A DNA stretch of 64,000 nt from Nocardia africana NBRC 100379 (GCF_001612635.1 NZ_BDAV01000002.1:186001-250000); one strand, 5' to 3'; shown: positions 26,109-35,181, counted from the stretch's first letter. Numbers and translations: made by a program. Notes: generated from the sequence alone by a model not told the origin.

Positions 26109-26990
26109 TCAGCGGCGGGCGAACGAGTAGGTCACGTCGGTGAGTTGTTCGGACAGGTCCCAGAGACGGCGGGCCGTGACCTCGTCGCGGGAGGCCGCCG
26201 AGGAACCGCAGCGCTCGGGGTAGCCGCGCAGGCCGCCGAGACGGGTCGGGCCGTAGAACGCGCCGGGTTCGACCTTCGCGGTGGCGGCGTAAAGGCTTGG
26301 CAGGGCGCCCATTTCGGCCGACTGGGCGAGAATCCGGTTGCCCAGGGCCATGATCGCGTCCAGGAACGACTCGGTGTGCGACTGCAGTTCGGTGCTGGCG
26401 TAGCCGGGATGGGCCGCGACCGAGACCTTCGGCGAACCGGCCGCGGACAGGCGGCGCTGGAGTTCGTAGGCGAACATCAGATTCGCCAGTTTCGACTGAC
26501 CGTAGGCGCGCCAGCGTTCGTAGCGCCGGTGCTGGTAGTTCGGATCGGCGAGGTCGATGCGGCCGATCATGTGGGCGCCGCTGGATACCGTGACGACGCG
26601 GTCGGAGATCTTGTCGAGCAACAGCCCGGTCAGCGCGAAATGGCCGAGATGGTTGGTCCCGAACTGCATTTCGAAGCCGTCGGCGGTGCGGCGCAGCGGC
26701 AGGGCCATCACGCCGGCGTTGTTGATCAGCACATCGGCGCCCTCGATCGTGCGCGCGAAGTCGCGGATCGAGGACAGGTCGGCCAGGTCCAGCCGGCGCA
26801 CCTGTACCCGCTCGCCGATGGTGTCGGCGACCGCACGGGCCTTCACCTCGTCGCGGCAGGCCATGATCACGTGCGCGCCGGCCTGCGCCAAGGCCCTGGT
26901 GGTGGCCGCGCCCAGTCCGCTGTTCGCGCCGGTCACGATGATCGTGCGCCCGCTCTGGTCCGGAATATCGGTGGTGTTCCAACCGCTCAC
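26109..26990 (-). CDS. Short-chain dehydrogenase/reductase
   Basis: 293 residues from GTG at 26990. Classical SDR motifs: TIIVTGANSGLGAATTRALA (TGxxxGxG cofactor site), RRLDLADLSSIRDFA, INNAGVMALP (NNAG), VVTVSSGAH (catalytic Ser) and YGQSKLANLMFAYEL (YxxxK). The arrangement is that of retinol-dehydrogenase/WWOX-like SDRs (protochlorophyllide-reductase-like), NADP-dependent. The open frame continues far upstream without a stop, but the conserved start is here. It is divergent from nbtT, and the shared region contains an iron box, so iron control of this gene is possible. Confidence 0.88.
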   Translation of the reverse strand: MSGWNTTDIPDQSGRTIIVTGANSGLGAATTRALAQAGAHVIMACRDEVKARAVADTIGERVQVRRLDLADLSSIRDFARTIEGADVLINNAGVMALPLRRTADGFEMQFGTNHLGHFALTGLLLDKISDRVVTVSSGAHMIGRIDLADPNYQHRRYERWRAYGQSKLANLMFAYELQRRLSAAGSPKVSVAAHPGYASTELQSHTESFLDAIMALGNRILAQSAEMGALPSLYAATAKVEPGAFYGPTRLGGLRGYPERCGSSAASRDEVTARRLWDLSEQLTDVTYSFARR

Positions 26991-27090
26991 CCGCACGAGT
27001 CTAGGCGGGCACCGGCCGCTACGCGCTGTTGTGGCCGAGCCTGGCCCTGGCGTTTCGGGCCACCGGCCACGCGACACCCGCGCGTCTAAT

Positions 27091-27109
27091 ATAGGGTTGC
27101 CTAACCTAT
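27091..27109. promoter_or_regulatory. IdeR/DmdR iron box before nbtT
   Basis: ATAGGGTTGCCTAACCTAT matches the 19-bp IdeR consensus TTAGGTTAGGCTAACCTAA at most positions, with the right arm CTAACCTA intact. It lies 47 bp before the nbtT start. IdeR with Fe(II) would repress under iron sufficiency. Confidence 0.8.
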
Positions 27110-27155
27110 CTAAGACAGCTCGATACTGCGCAGCTCGACCCGTGAGGCCATACCC

Positions 27156-28802
27156 GTGACTTCGATATCCCCCGCCCAGCAGGACCTGCTCGACGGTTTC
27201 GTACCGTTCCCGGCCGACCTCGCCGACAGGTACCGAGCCGCGGGCTACTGGATCGGCGAACCGCTGGGCGACCTGCTGCGCAACGCCGCCCGCACCGGGC
27301 CCCGGCGTCCCGCCCTGCACACCGACAGCGGAACGATCGACTATGCCGAACTCGATCGCCGCGCCGACCGCACGGCCTACGGGCTGCTCGCCTCCGGACT
27401 CGAGCCCGGCGACCGCGTGGTGGTTCAACTGCCCAATGTGAACGAATTCGTGGAGGTGCTGTTCGGGCTGCTGCGCGCCGCAATCGTGCCCGTGCTGGCC
27501 CTGCCGGCGCATCGGCAGGCCGAGATCGAACATCTGACCCGGCTGTCGGGCGCCGCCGGCTACATCGTGGCCGACAAGGTCGGCGACTTCGACTACCGCG
27601 AACTGGCCGCCGCGGTGGCCGAGCGGGTGCCGTCGTTGCGCACGATCTTCGTGCTCGGCGATCCCGGCGACCACGTCGATCTGGGAGCGGTTGCGCGTGA
27701 CGGCGATTCGCTGCCGGACGTCGACGCGTCCGGTATCGCGCTGATGCTCGTTTCCGGCGGCACCACCGGTCTGCCGAAACTCATCGCCCGCACCCACGAC
27801 GACTACCACTACAACGCCCGCGCCGGCGCGGAGATCTGCGCGCTGACCTCCGATGACGTGTACATGGCGACACTGCCCGCCGCGCACAACTTCCCGCTCG
27901 CCTGCCCGGGCATTCTGGGTGCGATCGCGGCGGGCGCGTCGATCGTCATGCTCGCCGACCCGAGCCCGGAGAACGCGTTCGCGACCATCGAACGCCACCG
28001 TGTCACCGTGACGGCGGTGGTGCCTCCGCTGGCCCAATTGTGGTGTGCCGCCGTGGAATGGGAGGAGGCCGACCTGTCCAGCCTGCGGTTGCTGCAGGTC
28101 GGTGGCGCGAAACTGGCCGAGGTCAATGCCCGTGAGGTGACGCCGGCGCTGGGCGCGACACTGCAGCAGGTATTCGGCATGGCCGAGGGACTCGTCAACT
28201 ACACCCGCCTCGACGATGCCGAGGACCTGATCCTGATCTCCCAGGGCCGCCCGGTCTCCCCCGCCGACGAGGTCCGCGTGGTCGACGGCGAGGGTAACGA
28301 CGTCGCCCCCGGCGAGGAGGGCGAACTGCTCACCCGCGGGCCGTACACCATTCGCGGCTATTACCGTGCGCCGGAACACAATTCCCGCGCCATCACCCCC
28401 GACGGCTACTACCGCAGCGGTGATCTGGTGCGGCAACTGCCGAGCGGGCATCTGATCGTCTCGGGCCGGATCAAGGACGTGATCAATCGCGGCGGCGAGA
28501 ACATCTCCTGCGACGAACTCGAGGAACACCTGCTCGCCCACCCCGCGGTGCGTCACGCGGCCGCGGTCGGCCTGCCGGACGCGGCCCTCGGCGAAAAGGT
28601 CTGTGCCGTCCTGGTGATCGACGGCGAGATGCCCAGCCTGGCCGAGATCAAGGAATTCCTCACCGCCCGCGGCCTGGCGACCTACAAACTGCCCGACATC
28701 CTCGAGCAGACCGACGCGCTGCCGTTCACCGCCGTCGGCAAGATCGACAAGAAGGTTCTGCGGGCCCGGTACGAATCGGATACCGCGACCGCCCTCGGCT
28801 GA
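27156..28802 (+). CDS. nbtT: Salicylate-AMP ligase (siderophore starter loading)
   Basis: 548 residues from GTG at 27156. It is an adenylate-forming enzyme of the DhbE/MbtA family, which activates salicylate or 2,3-dihydroxybenzoate as acyl-AMP and loads it on an aryl carrier domain. Motifs: LMLVSGGTTGLPKLIARTHD (P-loop, A3), MATLPAAHNFPLACPGILGA (the aryl-acid pocket His-Asn, A4), QVFGMAEGLVNYTRLDD (A5), YYRSGDLVRQLPSGHL (A7), GRIKDVINRGGENISCDELE (A8) and TAVGKIDKKVLR (A10, catalytic Lys). The iron box upstream and the convergent salicylate synthase gene point to nocobactin-type siderophore synthesis. The symbol follows the Nocardia farcinica naming as I recall it. Confidence 0.9.
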   Translation: MTSISPAQQDLLDGFVPFPADLADRYRAAGYWIGEPLGDLLRNAARTGPRRPALHTDSGTIDYAELDRRADRTAYGLLASGLEPGDRVVVQLPNVNEFVEVLFGLLRAAIVPVLALPAHRQAEIEHLTRLSGAAGYIVADKVGDFDYRELAAAVAERVPSLRTIFVLGDPGDHVDLGAVARDGDSLPDVDASGIALMLVSGGTTGLPKLIARTHDDYHYNARAGAEICALTSDDVYMATLPAAHNFPLACPGILGAIAAGASIVMLADPSPENAFATIERHRVTVTAVVPPLAQLWCAAVEWEEADLSSLRLLQVGGAKLAEVNAREVTPALGATLQQVFGMAEGLVNYTRLDDAEDLILISQGRPVSPADEVRVVDGEGNDVAPGEEGELLTRGPYTIRGYYRAPEHNSRAITPDGYYRSGDLVRQLPSGHLIVSGRIKDVINRGGENISCDELEEHLLAHPAVRHAAAVGLPDAALGEKVCAVLVIDGEMPSLAEIKEFLTARGLATYKLPDILEQTDALPFTAVGKIDKKVLRARYESDTATALG

Positions 28803-28882
28803 CTCGCCGCGTCCTTCGACAACCGGGTTCGCGGTGGGCGCACCCGGACCCGGCCCGGCGTCCCCGCGGGGGCGGTACAGCA

Positions 28883-28912
28883 GAGCCCGGCGGAACACTT
28901 CCCGCCGGGCTC
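28883..28912. terminator. Bidirectional terminator between nbtT and nbtS
   Basis: GAGCCCGGCGG (28883-28893) pairs perfectly with CCGCCGGGCTC (28902-28912) across an 8-base loop, in the gap between two convergent genes, 8 bp from the nbtS stop. Confidence 0.85.
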
Positions 28913-28920
28913 GGTCCTGC

Positions 28921-30309
28921 TCAGGCTTCGACGACGGCTTCCACCACGTAAGGCGCTACGCTGCCCAGCTTTTCGCAGGTCTCGGTGAATTCACGCTCCG
29001 GGCGCGACTGGGAGACGATGCCGGCTCCGGCGCGCAGCCAGGCGCCCTCCGTGGTCTGGTAGATCGCCCGCAGCACCAGCGTGGCCTCCAGGGCACCGCC
29101 CGGCGAAACGGTCACCACCGCACCGGAATACAGGCCGCGCGGGTCGTGGTCGAGGCGGAACACCGCGTCCACGCCGGTGCGCTTGGGGATGCCGGAGGCG
29201 GTCACCGAGGGGAACAGCGTTTCCAGCGCGTCCCAGGCGCTCTTGTCCGCGGCGAGGGTGCCCCGCACGGTCGAGGCCAGATGTTGCACACTGCCCCGTT
29301 CACGCACCGCCATGAAATCGGAGACGGCGGTGCTGCCCGGCTCGGCCACCGCGACGATCTCGCCGAACGAGGTCTGCACCGAAATGGCGTGCTCGACAAT
29401 TTCTTTCGGATCACCGACCAGCTCTTCGCGCGCGGCGGCATCGGCCGTCTCGCCGCGGCCGAAGGCGCGGGTGCCCGCCAGCGGCTCGGTGGTCACCACC
29501 CGGTGACGGTCGACCGAGGCCACAAGCTCGGGACTGAATCCCGCCGCCTCCAGGCCGCCCAGCCGCAAGAGGAACGAGCGCGCGGGCGTGTTGTTGGCGC
29601 GCCCGAGCCGATAGGTCTGCGGAACGTCCACGGGGAACGGCAGATCCACTTTTCGTGACAGGATCACCTTCTGATATCGCCCGGCCCGGATCTCGTCGAC
29701 CGCCTCGGCGACCCGGCCGCGGTAGTCGGTGGGATCGATGGTGACGTCCACCGGCCGCGACGACGCCGGAGGCGCCGCACTCGCCCGCGCGATCAGGTCG
29801 TGGATCTCCGCGGTCTCGCGGGGCGTCGCACCGGAGACCCGCACGCCGGAGGCGTCGATGCGCACCTCGATGCGCGGAATCATCAGGTGCGCGAGGGTGG
29901 TTCGGGCCGGCACGTGCGCGGCGGCGCCCAGCGCCCAGGCACAGAATTCGAATCCGATCCAGCCGTAGGCGTTGCGCCCCCGCAGCGGCAGCGCGGCCAG
30001 CGCCGCGTCGATCACCGCGGCCGGGCGGCCCTGCCACGACTCGGCGGTGGCCCGGCCCTCCCATTCGACACGCAGTTCGCCGGAATCCAATTCGATGCTG
30101 CCGATCGGATCGGCGGCGAACACCCAGCCGTCGGGCCCCTCGTAGCCGACGTACTCGCCGAACCGGTCGGCCGCCGCGAGGGCCGCCATGGCGTCGGCGG
30201 GTGCGATCGCCGGCGCCGGGCCCGTCACCTCCGTCTCCGCTACCAGCTGCCCCGTCGCCCTCGGACCGTCCCCGTAACCGTTTCGCACCCGCTCGTCCGT
30301 GGTCGACAC
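28921..30309 (-). CDS. nbtS: Salicylate synthase (MbtI/Irp9 type)
   Basis: 462 residues. Chorismate-utilising MST-family enzyme that converts chorismate through isochorismate to salicylate and pyruvate. Recognisable blocks: NAYGWIGFEFCAWALG, GRYQKVILSRKVDLPF (Lys base), SFLLRLGGLEAAGFSPELVA, VVTTEPLAGTRAFG (the MbtI-type TEPLAGTRA motif), LVGDPKEIVEHAISVQ (Mg ligand Glu), VQHLASTVRG, ALETLFPSVTASGIPK and ATLVLRAIYQ...RAGAGIVSQSRPEREF. Length fits MbtI (450). Two iron-box-like sites lie just upstream. It supplies salicylate to the ligase encoded convergently at 27156. Confidence 0.92.
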   Translation of the reverse strand: MSTTDERVRNGYGDGPRATGQLVAETEVTGPAPAIAPADAMAALAAADRFGEYVGYEGPDGWVFAADPIGSIELDSGELRVEWEGRATAESWQGRPAAVIDAALAALPLRGRNAYGWIGFEFCAWALGAAAHVPARTTLAHLMIPRIEVRIDASGVRVSGATPRETAEIHDLIARASAAPPASSRPVDVTIDPTDYRGRVAEAVDEIRAGRYQKVILSRKVDLPFPVDVPQTYRLGRANNTPARSFLLRLGGLEAAGFSPELVASVDRHRVVTTEPLAGTRAFGRGETADAAAREELVGDPKEIVEHAISVQTSFGEIVAVAEPGSTAVSDFMAVRERGSVQHLASTVRGTLAADKSAWDALETLFPSVTASGIPKRTGVDAVFRLDHDPRGLYSGAVVTVSPGGALEATLVLRAIYQTTEGAWLRAGAGIVSQSRPEREFTETCEKLGSVAPYVVEAVVEA

Positions 30310-30317
30310 CGTTCCTC

Positions 30318-30336
30318 CAAGGTTATGCTTACCTAA
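30318..30336. promoter_or_regulatory. IdeR iron box before nbtS (first)
   Basis: CAAGGTTATGCTTACCTAA matches the 19-bp IdeR consensus at 15 of 19 positions. It ends 9-27 bp from the nbtS start, so a bound repressor would cover the promoter or start region. Confidence 0.78.
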
Positions 30337-30346
30337 CTATCCGAGG

Positions 30347-30365
30347 TGAGGTTAGCATTACCTGC
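30347..30365. promoter_or_regulatory. IdeR-like box (second, weaker)
   Basis: TGAGGTTAGCATTACCTGC matches the consensus at 13 of 19, with GAGGTTAG and TACCT preserved. It lies 10 bp beyond the first box in the region between nbtS and plsB, 122 bp from plsB. Two adjacent boxes could give tighter control of nbtS. Confidence 0.6.
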
Positions 30366-30486
30366 CCTTTTCGGTCTTGTGCCGGAGCACACATCGGACT
30401 CGCTTTGCCGGCGTCATGGTCAACTTCCTGCGCGAAGGCGCTTCCGCGAGCTTGAATGGTGGAGCGCCGTCGAGGAGGGGCCCGCC

Positions 30487-32865
30487 ATGATCGATCACGC
30501 CGCCGGGAATCCGGCTCCGAGTACCGCGAAGGATCTGCCGCGCTCGGCGGTCGCCCTGGTCGACGCGGTGTCGCCGGTGGAACGCGAATTGATCGGCGGC
30601 TGGCTCGCCGAGGGCGGGATCGCCGCCGAACTCGGAATCGACGCTCCCGTCACACAGATCGACCTGGACGCCAGTGCCATCGCCGCCCGGCTCGTCGGCC
30701 GTCGCGACGACCCGCTGGTGATCCCGATCCGGGTGCTGTGGCTGCCGCCCGAACGAGACGGCGTGCGGCGCACCACCTTCGCCGACCTGGCGTTGCTGAG
30801 CGATCCGCGCCGGCCGCACCGGCTGTTGCAGCGCCGGCTGGTGAACAAGGCGCCCGACCGGCATCTCATCCTCACCGGACAGCCCGCCCGGCTCAGCGAT
30901 CTGCGCGCGAACAACCCCGGCGCCGCCGAGAATTCGGAACCGTTCGCGCGCGCGATCGTCCGCGCGGGCACGGTGGCCCTCGAACGCGCCGAACGATCCG
31001 TGATCGGCGACCGGTACAAGGTCCCCCGGATGGTGGTCGAGGAGATTCTCGACTCCCCCGACTTCCTGCGCCGCCTCGACACCATCGCCACCGAGACCGG
31101 AACCGAACCCCGGGAGGTGTACCGCCGGGCCGAGAAGGCGCTGCGAGAACTCGTGGCCGCGCAGAGCCGGCTGATCTCGGACCTGTTCACCCAGGCGATG
31201 CGGCCGGTGCACGCCTCGGCCTGGAAGATCGACTGCGACCGGTCCGGGCTGGCGGCACTGCGGCGGCTCAATCGCAACTATCCGCTGGTGTTCCTGCCCT
31301 CGCATCGTTCCTATATGGATGCCTTCGTCCTCGGTGACGCACTGGCCCGCAACGATTTTCCCCCCAACCACGTCATCGGCGGTGCCAACCTCAGCTTCTG
31401 GCCGATGGGGCCGATCGCGCGCCGCACCGGCACCGTCTTCATTCGGCGCAGCTTCGGCGACGACGAGATCTACAAGGCCGTGGTCGAGGAGTACTTCGCC
31501 TATCTGCTCGCCAAGCGCTTCAATCTGGAGTGGTACTTCGAGGGTGGGCGCACCCGTACCGGAAAGTTGCGCCCGCCCCGGTTCGGACTGCTGAACTACC
31601 TGGCCTCGGCCATCCGTTCGCGGCGCATCGACGATGTGATGCTGGTGCCGGTCTCGATCACCTACGAGCGGCTCAACGAGTTGGGATCCATTGCGACCGA
31701 GCAGGTCGGCGGCACCAAGAAACCCGAGGGACTGACCTGGCTGGCCCGCTACATCCGCAGCCAGCAGCATTCCGCGGGGCGAGTCTACGTCCGCTTCGGC
31801 GCACCGCTGTCGGCGCGCGACCGGCTGGCCGCCCACGGCGATCCGATGCAGCCGATCACGGAATCCCTGGCCCCGGATCCGGAGGAAGTGTCGGACCGGC
31901 AGCGAAAAGCCGTGCAGCGCTTGGCCTTCGAGGTGGCGGTCGGCATCAACGCGGTCACGCCGGTCACGGTCAACGCCTTGGTGACGCTGACCCTGCTCGG
32001 TGTGCACGAGCGCGCGCTCACCCTCGGCGAGGTGCGTCGGACGCTGGAGCCGGTCTGCGGATACATCTCACGCCGCGCGCTGCCGACCGGCGAACTGGAT
32101 ACGCTGAGCGACGATCAGGGTCTGGCGGTGGTTCTGGAACAGCTGTCGCTGGCCAAGGTGGTGACGGTGTACCGGGGCGGGCTGGAACCGGTGTATTCGA
32201 TCGAGGCGGGCGCCCATCTGGAAGCCGCGTTCTATCGCAACAGCGCCGTGCACTGGTTCGTGAACCGCGCGATTCTGGAATTGGCGATTCTGGAGGTGGC
32301 CGACCAGCAGGCCGGCGCCGCACCCGGCATCGAGGTCATCTGGGAGGCCGCCTACCGGCTGCGCGATCTGCTCAAATTCGAATTCTTCTTCCCCGACCGG
32401 ATCGAATTCGCGGCCGCGATGAGCGCGGAAATGCTTCTGCTGGACCGCGATTGGGAGCAGCGCGGCAGTGCCGCGGAACTGGTCTGCGCGCTGGCCGACT
32501 CCGGATTCATCATGGCGCACCGCGTGGTGCGCTCGTTCTTCGATGCGCAGCTCGTGGTGGCCGAGCGCTTGGCCGCCGCCGATCCGGCCGCACCGCTGGA
32601 CCGCAAGCAGTTCATCGACGAATGCCTCGCCGTCGGACGCCAGATGCTGCTGCAGCAGCGGCTGCACAGCACCGAGTCGGTATCATCCGAATTGTTCTCC
32701 AGCGCGTTGAAACTCGCGGAGAACCACGGTCTGCTCGATCCCGGCACCCCGGATCTCGCGCAGCGTCGCCGCGACTTGGCCGACGAACTGCGCACCATCG
32801 GCATCCGCATCTCCCGTGCGGCCGCCCTCGACCCGTCCAACCGCGCACCGCAGGGGACAGTGTGA
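30487..32865 (+). CDS. plsB: Glycerol-3-phosphate 1-O-acyltransferase
   Basis: 792 residues from ATG at 30487. It acylates sn-glycerol-3-phosphate at position 1, starting phospholipid and triacylglycerol synthesis at the membrane. Acyltransferase blocks: FLPSHRSYMDAFVLGDAL (HX4D, His about 272), IGGANLSFWPMGPIARRTGTVFIRR, EWYFEGGRTRTGKLRPPRFG and VMLVPVSITYERLNELG. Length and C-terminal region match mycobacterial PlsB2. Its stop overlaps the start of the HAD-PlsC gene by 4 bp, as in the M. tuberculosis pair Rv2482c/Rv2483c, so the two act in successive steps. An in-frame upstream extension to 30346 would cover the iron boxes and is rejected. Confidence 0.93.
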   Translation: MIDHAAGNPAPSTAKDLPRSAVALVDAVSPVERELIGGWLAEGGIAAELGIDAPVTQIDLDASAIAARLVGRRDDPLVIPIRVLWLPPERDGVRRTTFADLALLSDPRRPHRLLQRRLVNKAPDRHLILTGQPARLSDLRANNPGAAENSEPFARAIVRAGTVALERAERSVIGDRYKVPRMVVEEILDSPDFLRRLDTIATETGTEPREVYRRAEKALRELVAAQSRLISDLFTQAMRPVHASAWKIDCDRSGLAALRRLNRNYPLVFLPSHRSYMDAFVLGDALARNDFPPNHVIGGANLSFWPMGPIARRTGTVFIRRSFGDDEIYKAVVEEYFAYLLAKRFNLEWYFEGGRTRTGKLRPPRFGLLNYLASAIRSRRIDDVMLVPVSITYERLNELGSIATEQVGGTKKPEGLTWLARYIRSQQHSAGRVYVRFGAPLSARDRLAAHGDPMQPITESLAPDPEEVSDRQRKAVQRLAFEVAVGINAVTPVTVNALVTLTLLGVHERALTLGEVRRTLEPVCGYISRRALPTGELDTLSDDQGLAVVLEQLSLAKVVTVYRGGLEPVYSIEAGAHLEAAFYRNSAVHWFVNRAILELAILEVADQQAGAAPGIEVIWEAAYRLRDLLKFEFFFPDRIEFAAAMSAEMLLLDRDWEQRGSAAELVCALADSGFIMAHRVVRSFFDAQLVVAERLAAADPAAPLDRKQFIDECLAVGRQMLLQQRLHSTESVSSELFSSALKLAENHGLLDPGTPDLAQRRRDLADELRTIGIRISRAAALDPSNRAPQGTV

Positions 32866-34310
32866 ACCTTTCCGAAGCGATCTCCGCCATCCGGACCGGG
32901 CCCCAGGGCCCTCGCGTGGCGGCCGTATTCGACTTCGGCGGAACGGTGGTCGCGGGTTTCGCCCCCGCCGCCGCACCGCTGCGCCTGCTGCGCGGACGCG
33001 ACTCGCGGCAGGCCCTGGTCGACACGCTGCTCTACAGCATTCGCGGTTCGCGGACCGAAGGTGAGTACGAGCGCTTCCTGCAGCGCGTCGCCCGGGTGTG
33101 GGCGGGCCGGACCGAAGAAGAGCTCACCGAACTCGGCGAACAGCTGTTCCGCAAGACCGTCTACGGGCACGTGTATCCCGAAGCGTGGCACCTCGTCCGG
33201 GAGCACCAGGCGGCCGGGCACACGGTGGTGATCGTCACCAGCCTCACCCGTTTCCAGGTGCTGCCGGTGGCCCGGGAACTCGGCGTGGACCACGTGCTCT
33301 ACACCGCGATGGCCACCGCCGACGGCGTCCTCACCGGCTTCACCGAGGGAAAACCGCTGTGGCGCACCGAGAAGGCCGCGGCGGTGCGGCGCTTCGCCGC
33401 CGAACACGATATCGATCTCGCCGACAGTTACGCCTATGCCGATGCGGCTCCGGATGTTCCGCTGCTGGAAGCGGTCGGCCATCCGGTCGCGGTCAATCCG
33501 GGACCACGCATGTCGATGACCGCCGGTGAACGCGACTGGCCGACCCTCACCTTCAAACCGCGGGAACCGGCCGGGATCACCGACTTCGCGCGCACCGCGG
33601 TCGGTTTCACCGGGCTGCTGAGCGGCGCCGCCTTCGGGGTCGCCTCCCGCGCTGCGACCCGCCGCCACCGGGCGATGGCCGACGCCATGATCGCCACCGC
33701 CGCCGACGCCACCCTGCGCACCACCGGCGTGCGGGTGCGGGTGGTGGGCGCCGAACACGCCCGGCAGCCGCGTCCGGCGGTCTTCCTGTTCAATCACCAG
33801 AGCCAGTTCGACATGGTGGTACTGGCCGCGGTGTTGCGCTCGGGATTCACCGCGGTGGTGAAGAAGGAGGTCACCACCAACCCGGTCTTCGGCCCGCTGT
33901 TGCGGTTCGCCGAGGCCACCTTCATCGATCGCTCCGACACCACCAGTGCGAAGGCGGCGCTGGAACCGGTCGTGGACACCCTGCGCGGCGGGCTCTCGCT
34001 CGTGGTGGCGCCGGAGGGCACGCGCTCGATGACGCCGCGGATCGGTCCCTTCAAGAAGGGCGCCTTCCATATCGCGATCGAGGCCGGGGTGCCGATCATC
34101 CCGCTCGTCATCCGCAACGCGGGCGAGATCGCCTGGCGCAATTCGGCGATCGTGCGCAAGGGCACGGTGGATGTGGCGGTCCTGGCGCCGATCGATGTGA
34201 GTGGCTGGGATCCGCAGGACATGGACGCCGACATCGCGCGCGTGCGGCAACTGTTCATCGACACGCTGCGGGACTGGCCGGTCGACGCGGCCGTGGAGGC
34301 AGTGCCCTGA
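32862..34310 (+). CDS. plsC: HAD-like domain fused to 1-acylglycerol-3-phosphate acyltransferase
   Basis: 482 residues from GTG at 32862, overlapping plsB (GTGA). Residues 15-230 are a HAD-IB (SerB-like) domain: AAVFDFGGTVVAGF (24-28 DFGGT), TVVIVTSLTRFQVLPVAREL (motif II) and LADSYAYADAAPDVPLLEAV (motif III/IV). Residues 275-450 are the PlsC domain: VFLFNHQSQFDMVVL (HX4D, His 312, Asp 317), FIDRSDTTSAKAAL, LSLVVAPEGTRSMTPR and IPLVIRNAGEI. It would make phosphatidic acid from lysophosphatidic acid. In motif I the second catalytic Asp (expected DxDGT) is Gly 26, so the HAD half may lack phosphatase activity. Confidence 0.92.
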   Translation: MNLSEAISAIRTGPQGPRVAAVFDFGGTVVAGFAPAAAPLRLLRGRDSRQALVDTLLYSIRGSRTEGEYERFLQRVARVWAGRTEEELTELGEQLFRKTVYGHVYPEAWHLVREHQAAGHTVVIVTSLTRFQVLPVARELGVDHVLYTAMATADGVLTGFTEGKPLWRTEKAAAVRRFAAEHDIDLADSYAYADAAPDVPLLEAVGHPVAVNPGPRMSMTAGERDWPTLTFKPREPAGITDFARTAVGFTGLLSGAAFGVASRAATRRHRAMADAMIATAADATLRTTGVRVRVVGAEHARQPRPAVFLFNHQSQFDMVVLAAVLRSGFTAVVKKEVTTNPVFGPLLRFAEATFIDRSDTTSAKAALEPVVDTLRGGLSLVVAPEGTRSMTPRIGPFKKGAFHIAIEAGVPIIPLVIRNAGEIAWRNSAIVRKGTVDVAVLAPIDVSGWDPQDMDADIARVRQLFIDTLRDWPVDAAVEAVP

Positions 34311-34359
34311 TCCCCGGTGCCCCTGACCGCCGGTGCCCTGACCCCGGACGCCCTGGCCG

Positions 34360-35079
34360 CTAGACGCGACGGCCGAACAGCAGCTTCCACGGCATCAGCG
34401 CCGATTCGAGCTGCACCTTCAGGCTCATCTTCGAGGCGCCCTTGGTGCGCTCCTCGAAGCGGATCGGCACCTCGGCGATCGAGATACCCTGCTTGATCGT
34501 GCGGTAGTTCATCTCGACCTGGAACGAATAGCCGTTGCTGTGGATGGAGGCCACATCGATGGCACGCAGCGTGTCCGCCTTCCACGCCTTGAATCCGGCG
34601 GTCGCGTCCTTGACGCCGAGCCGCAGGATCGCGTTGACGTAGAAGTTCGCCCAGGCCGACAGGGCCTTGCGGTACCACTTCCACTCGGCCGCGGTGGAGC
34701 CGCCCTCGACGTAGCGCGAGCCGAGAACCACACCGGCGTCGGAGGTCTCGAGCTTCTCCAGCATGGCCGGAATCACCTCGGCGGGATGGGAGAGGTCGGC
34801 ATCCATCTGGATGACCACGTCGGCGCCCTGGTCGAGCGCCGCGGTGATGCCGGCGATGTAGGCACGGCCGAGACCGTCCTTCTCGGTCCGGTGCAGCACA
34901 TCCACCACGGACGGGAGCTCGGCGGCCAGTTTGTCCGCGACCTCACCGGTACCGTCCGGCGAGTTGTCGTCGACGACCAGAACGTGCAGATCGGCGACCG
35001 GTAGTGCGGTCAGCCGCTCCACCGCCACCGGCAGGTTCTCCCGCTCGTTGTAGGTCGGCACCACCACGGTCACCTTCAC
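34360..35079 (-). CDS. ppm1: Polyprenol monophosphomannose synthase
   Basis: 239 residues from GTG at 35079, with GGAGGG six bases upstream. GT2-family glycosyltransferase: VTVVVPTYNERENLP, HVLVVDDNSPDGTGEVADKL, GLGRAYIAGITAALDQGADV, QMDADLSHPAEVIP (DxD metal site), GSRYVEGGSTAAEWKWYRK and KDATAGFKAWK with FQVEMNYRTIKQG. It transfers mannose from GDP-mannose to polyprenyl phosphate, the donor for lipoarabinomannan-type glycolipids and protein mannosylation. The chain lacks the N-terminal membrane domain that is fused in M. tuberculosis Ppm1, so the partner acyltransferase (Lnt-like) must be encoded elsewhere. Confidence 0.92.
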   Translation of the reverse strand: MKVTVVVPTYNERENLPVAVERLTALPVADLHVLVVDDNSPDGTGEVADKLAAELPSVVDVLHRTEKDGLGRAYIAGITAALDQGADVVIQMDADLSHPAEVIPAMLEKLETSDAGVVLGSRYVEGGSTAAEWKWYRKALSAWANFYVNAILRLGVKDATAGFKAWKADTLRAIDVASIHSNGYSFQVEMNYRTIKQGISIAEVPIRFEERTKGASKMSLKVQLESALMPWKLLFGRRV

Positions 35080-35181
35080 AAGTCGCCCTCCACTCGATTC
35101 GACCTGACTGCGCATGCCCGGATCCGGGCACGACGTGCTCTGGAGAACCGTAGCCCACCCACCTGAGAGGGCACGAGCGGC

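Noticed and set aside
26991..28898. Extension of the SDR frame by some 635 codons upstream
   Set aside because: The extra part is antisense to nbtT and has no domain; the SDR fold begins at GTG 26990.
31530..32861. Extension of the HAD-PlsC frame upstream through plsB
   Set aside because: Out-of-frame reading of plsB; the GTGA overlap at 32862 and the HAD motif I position fix the real start.
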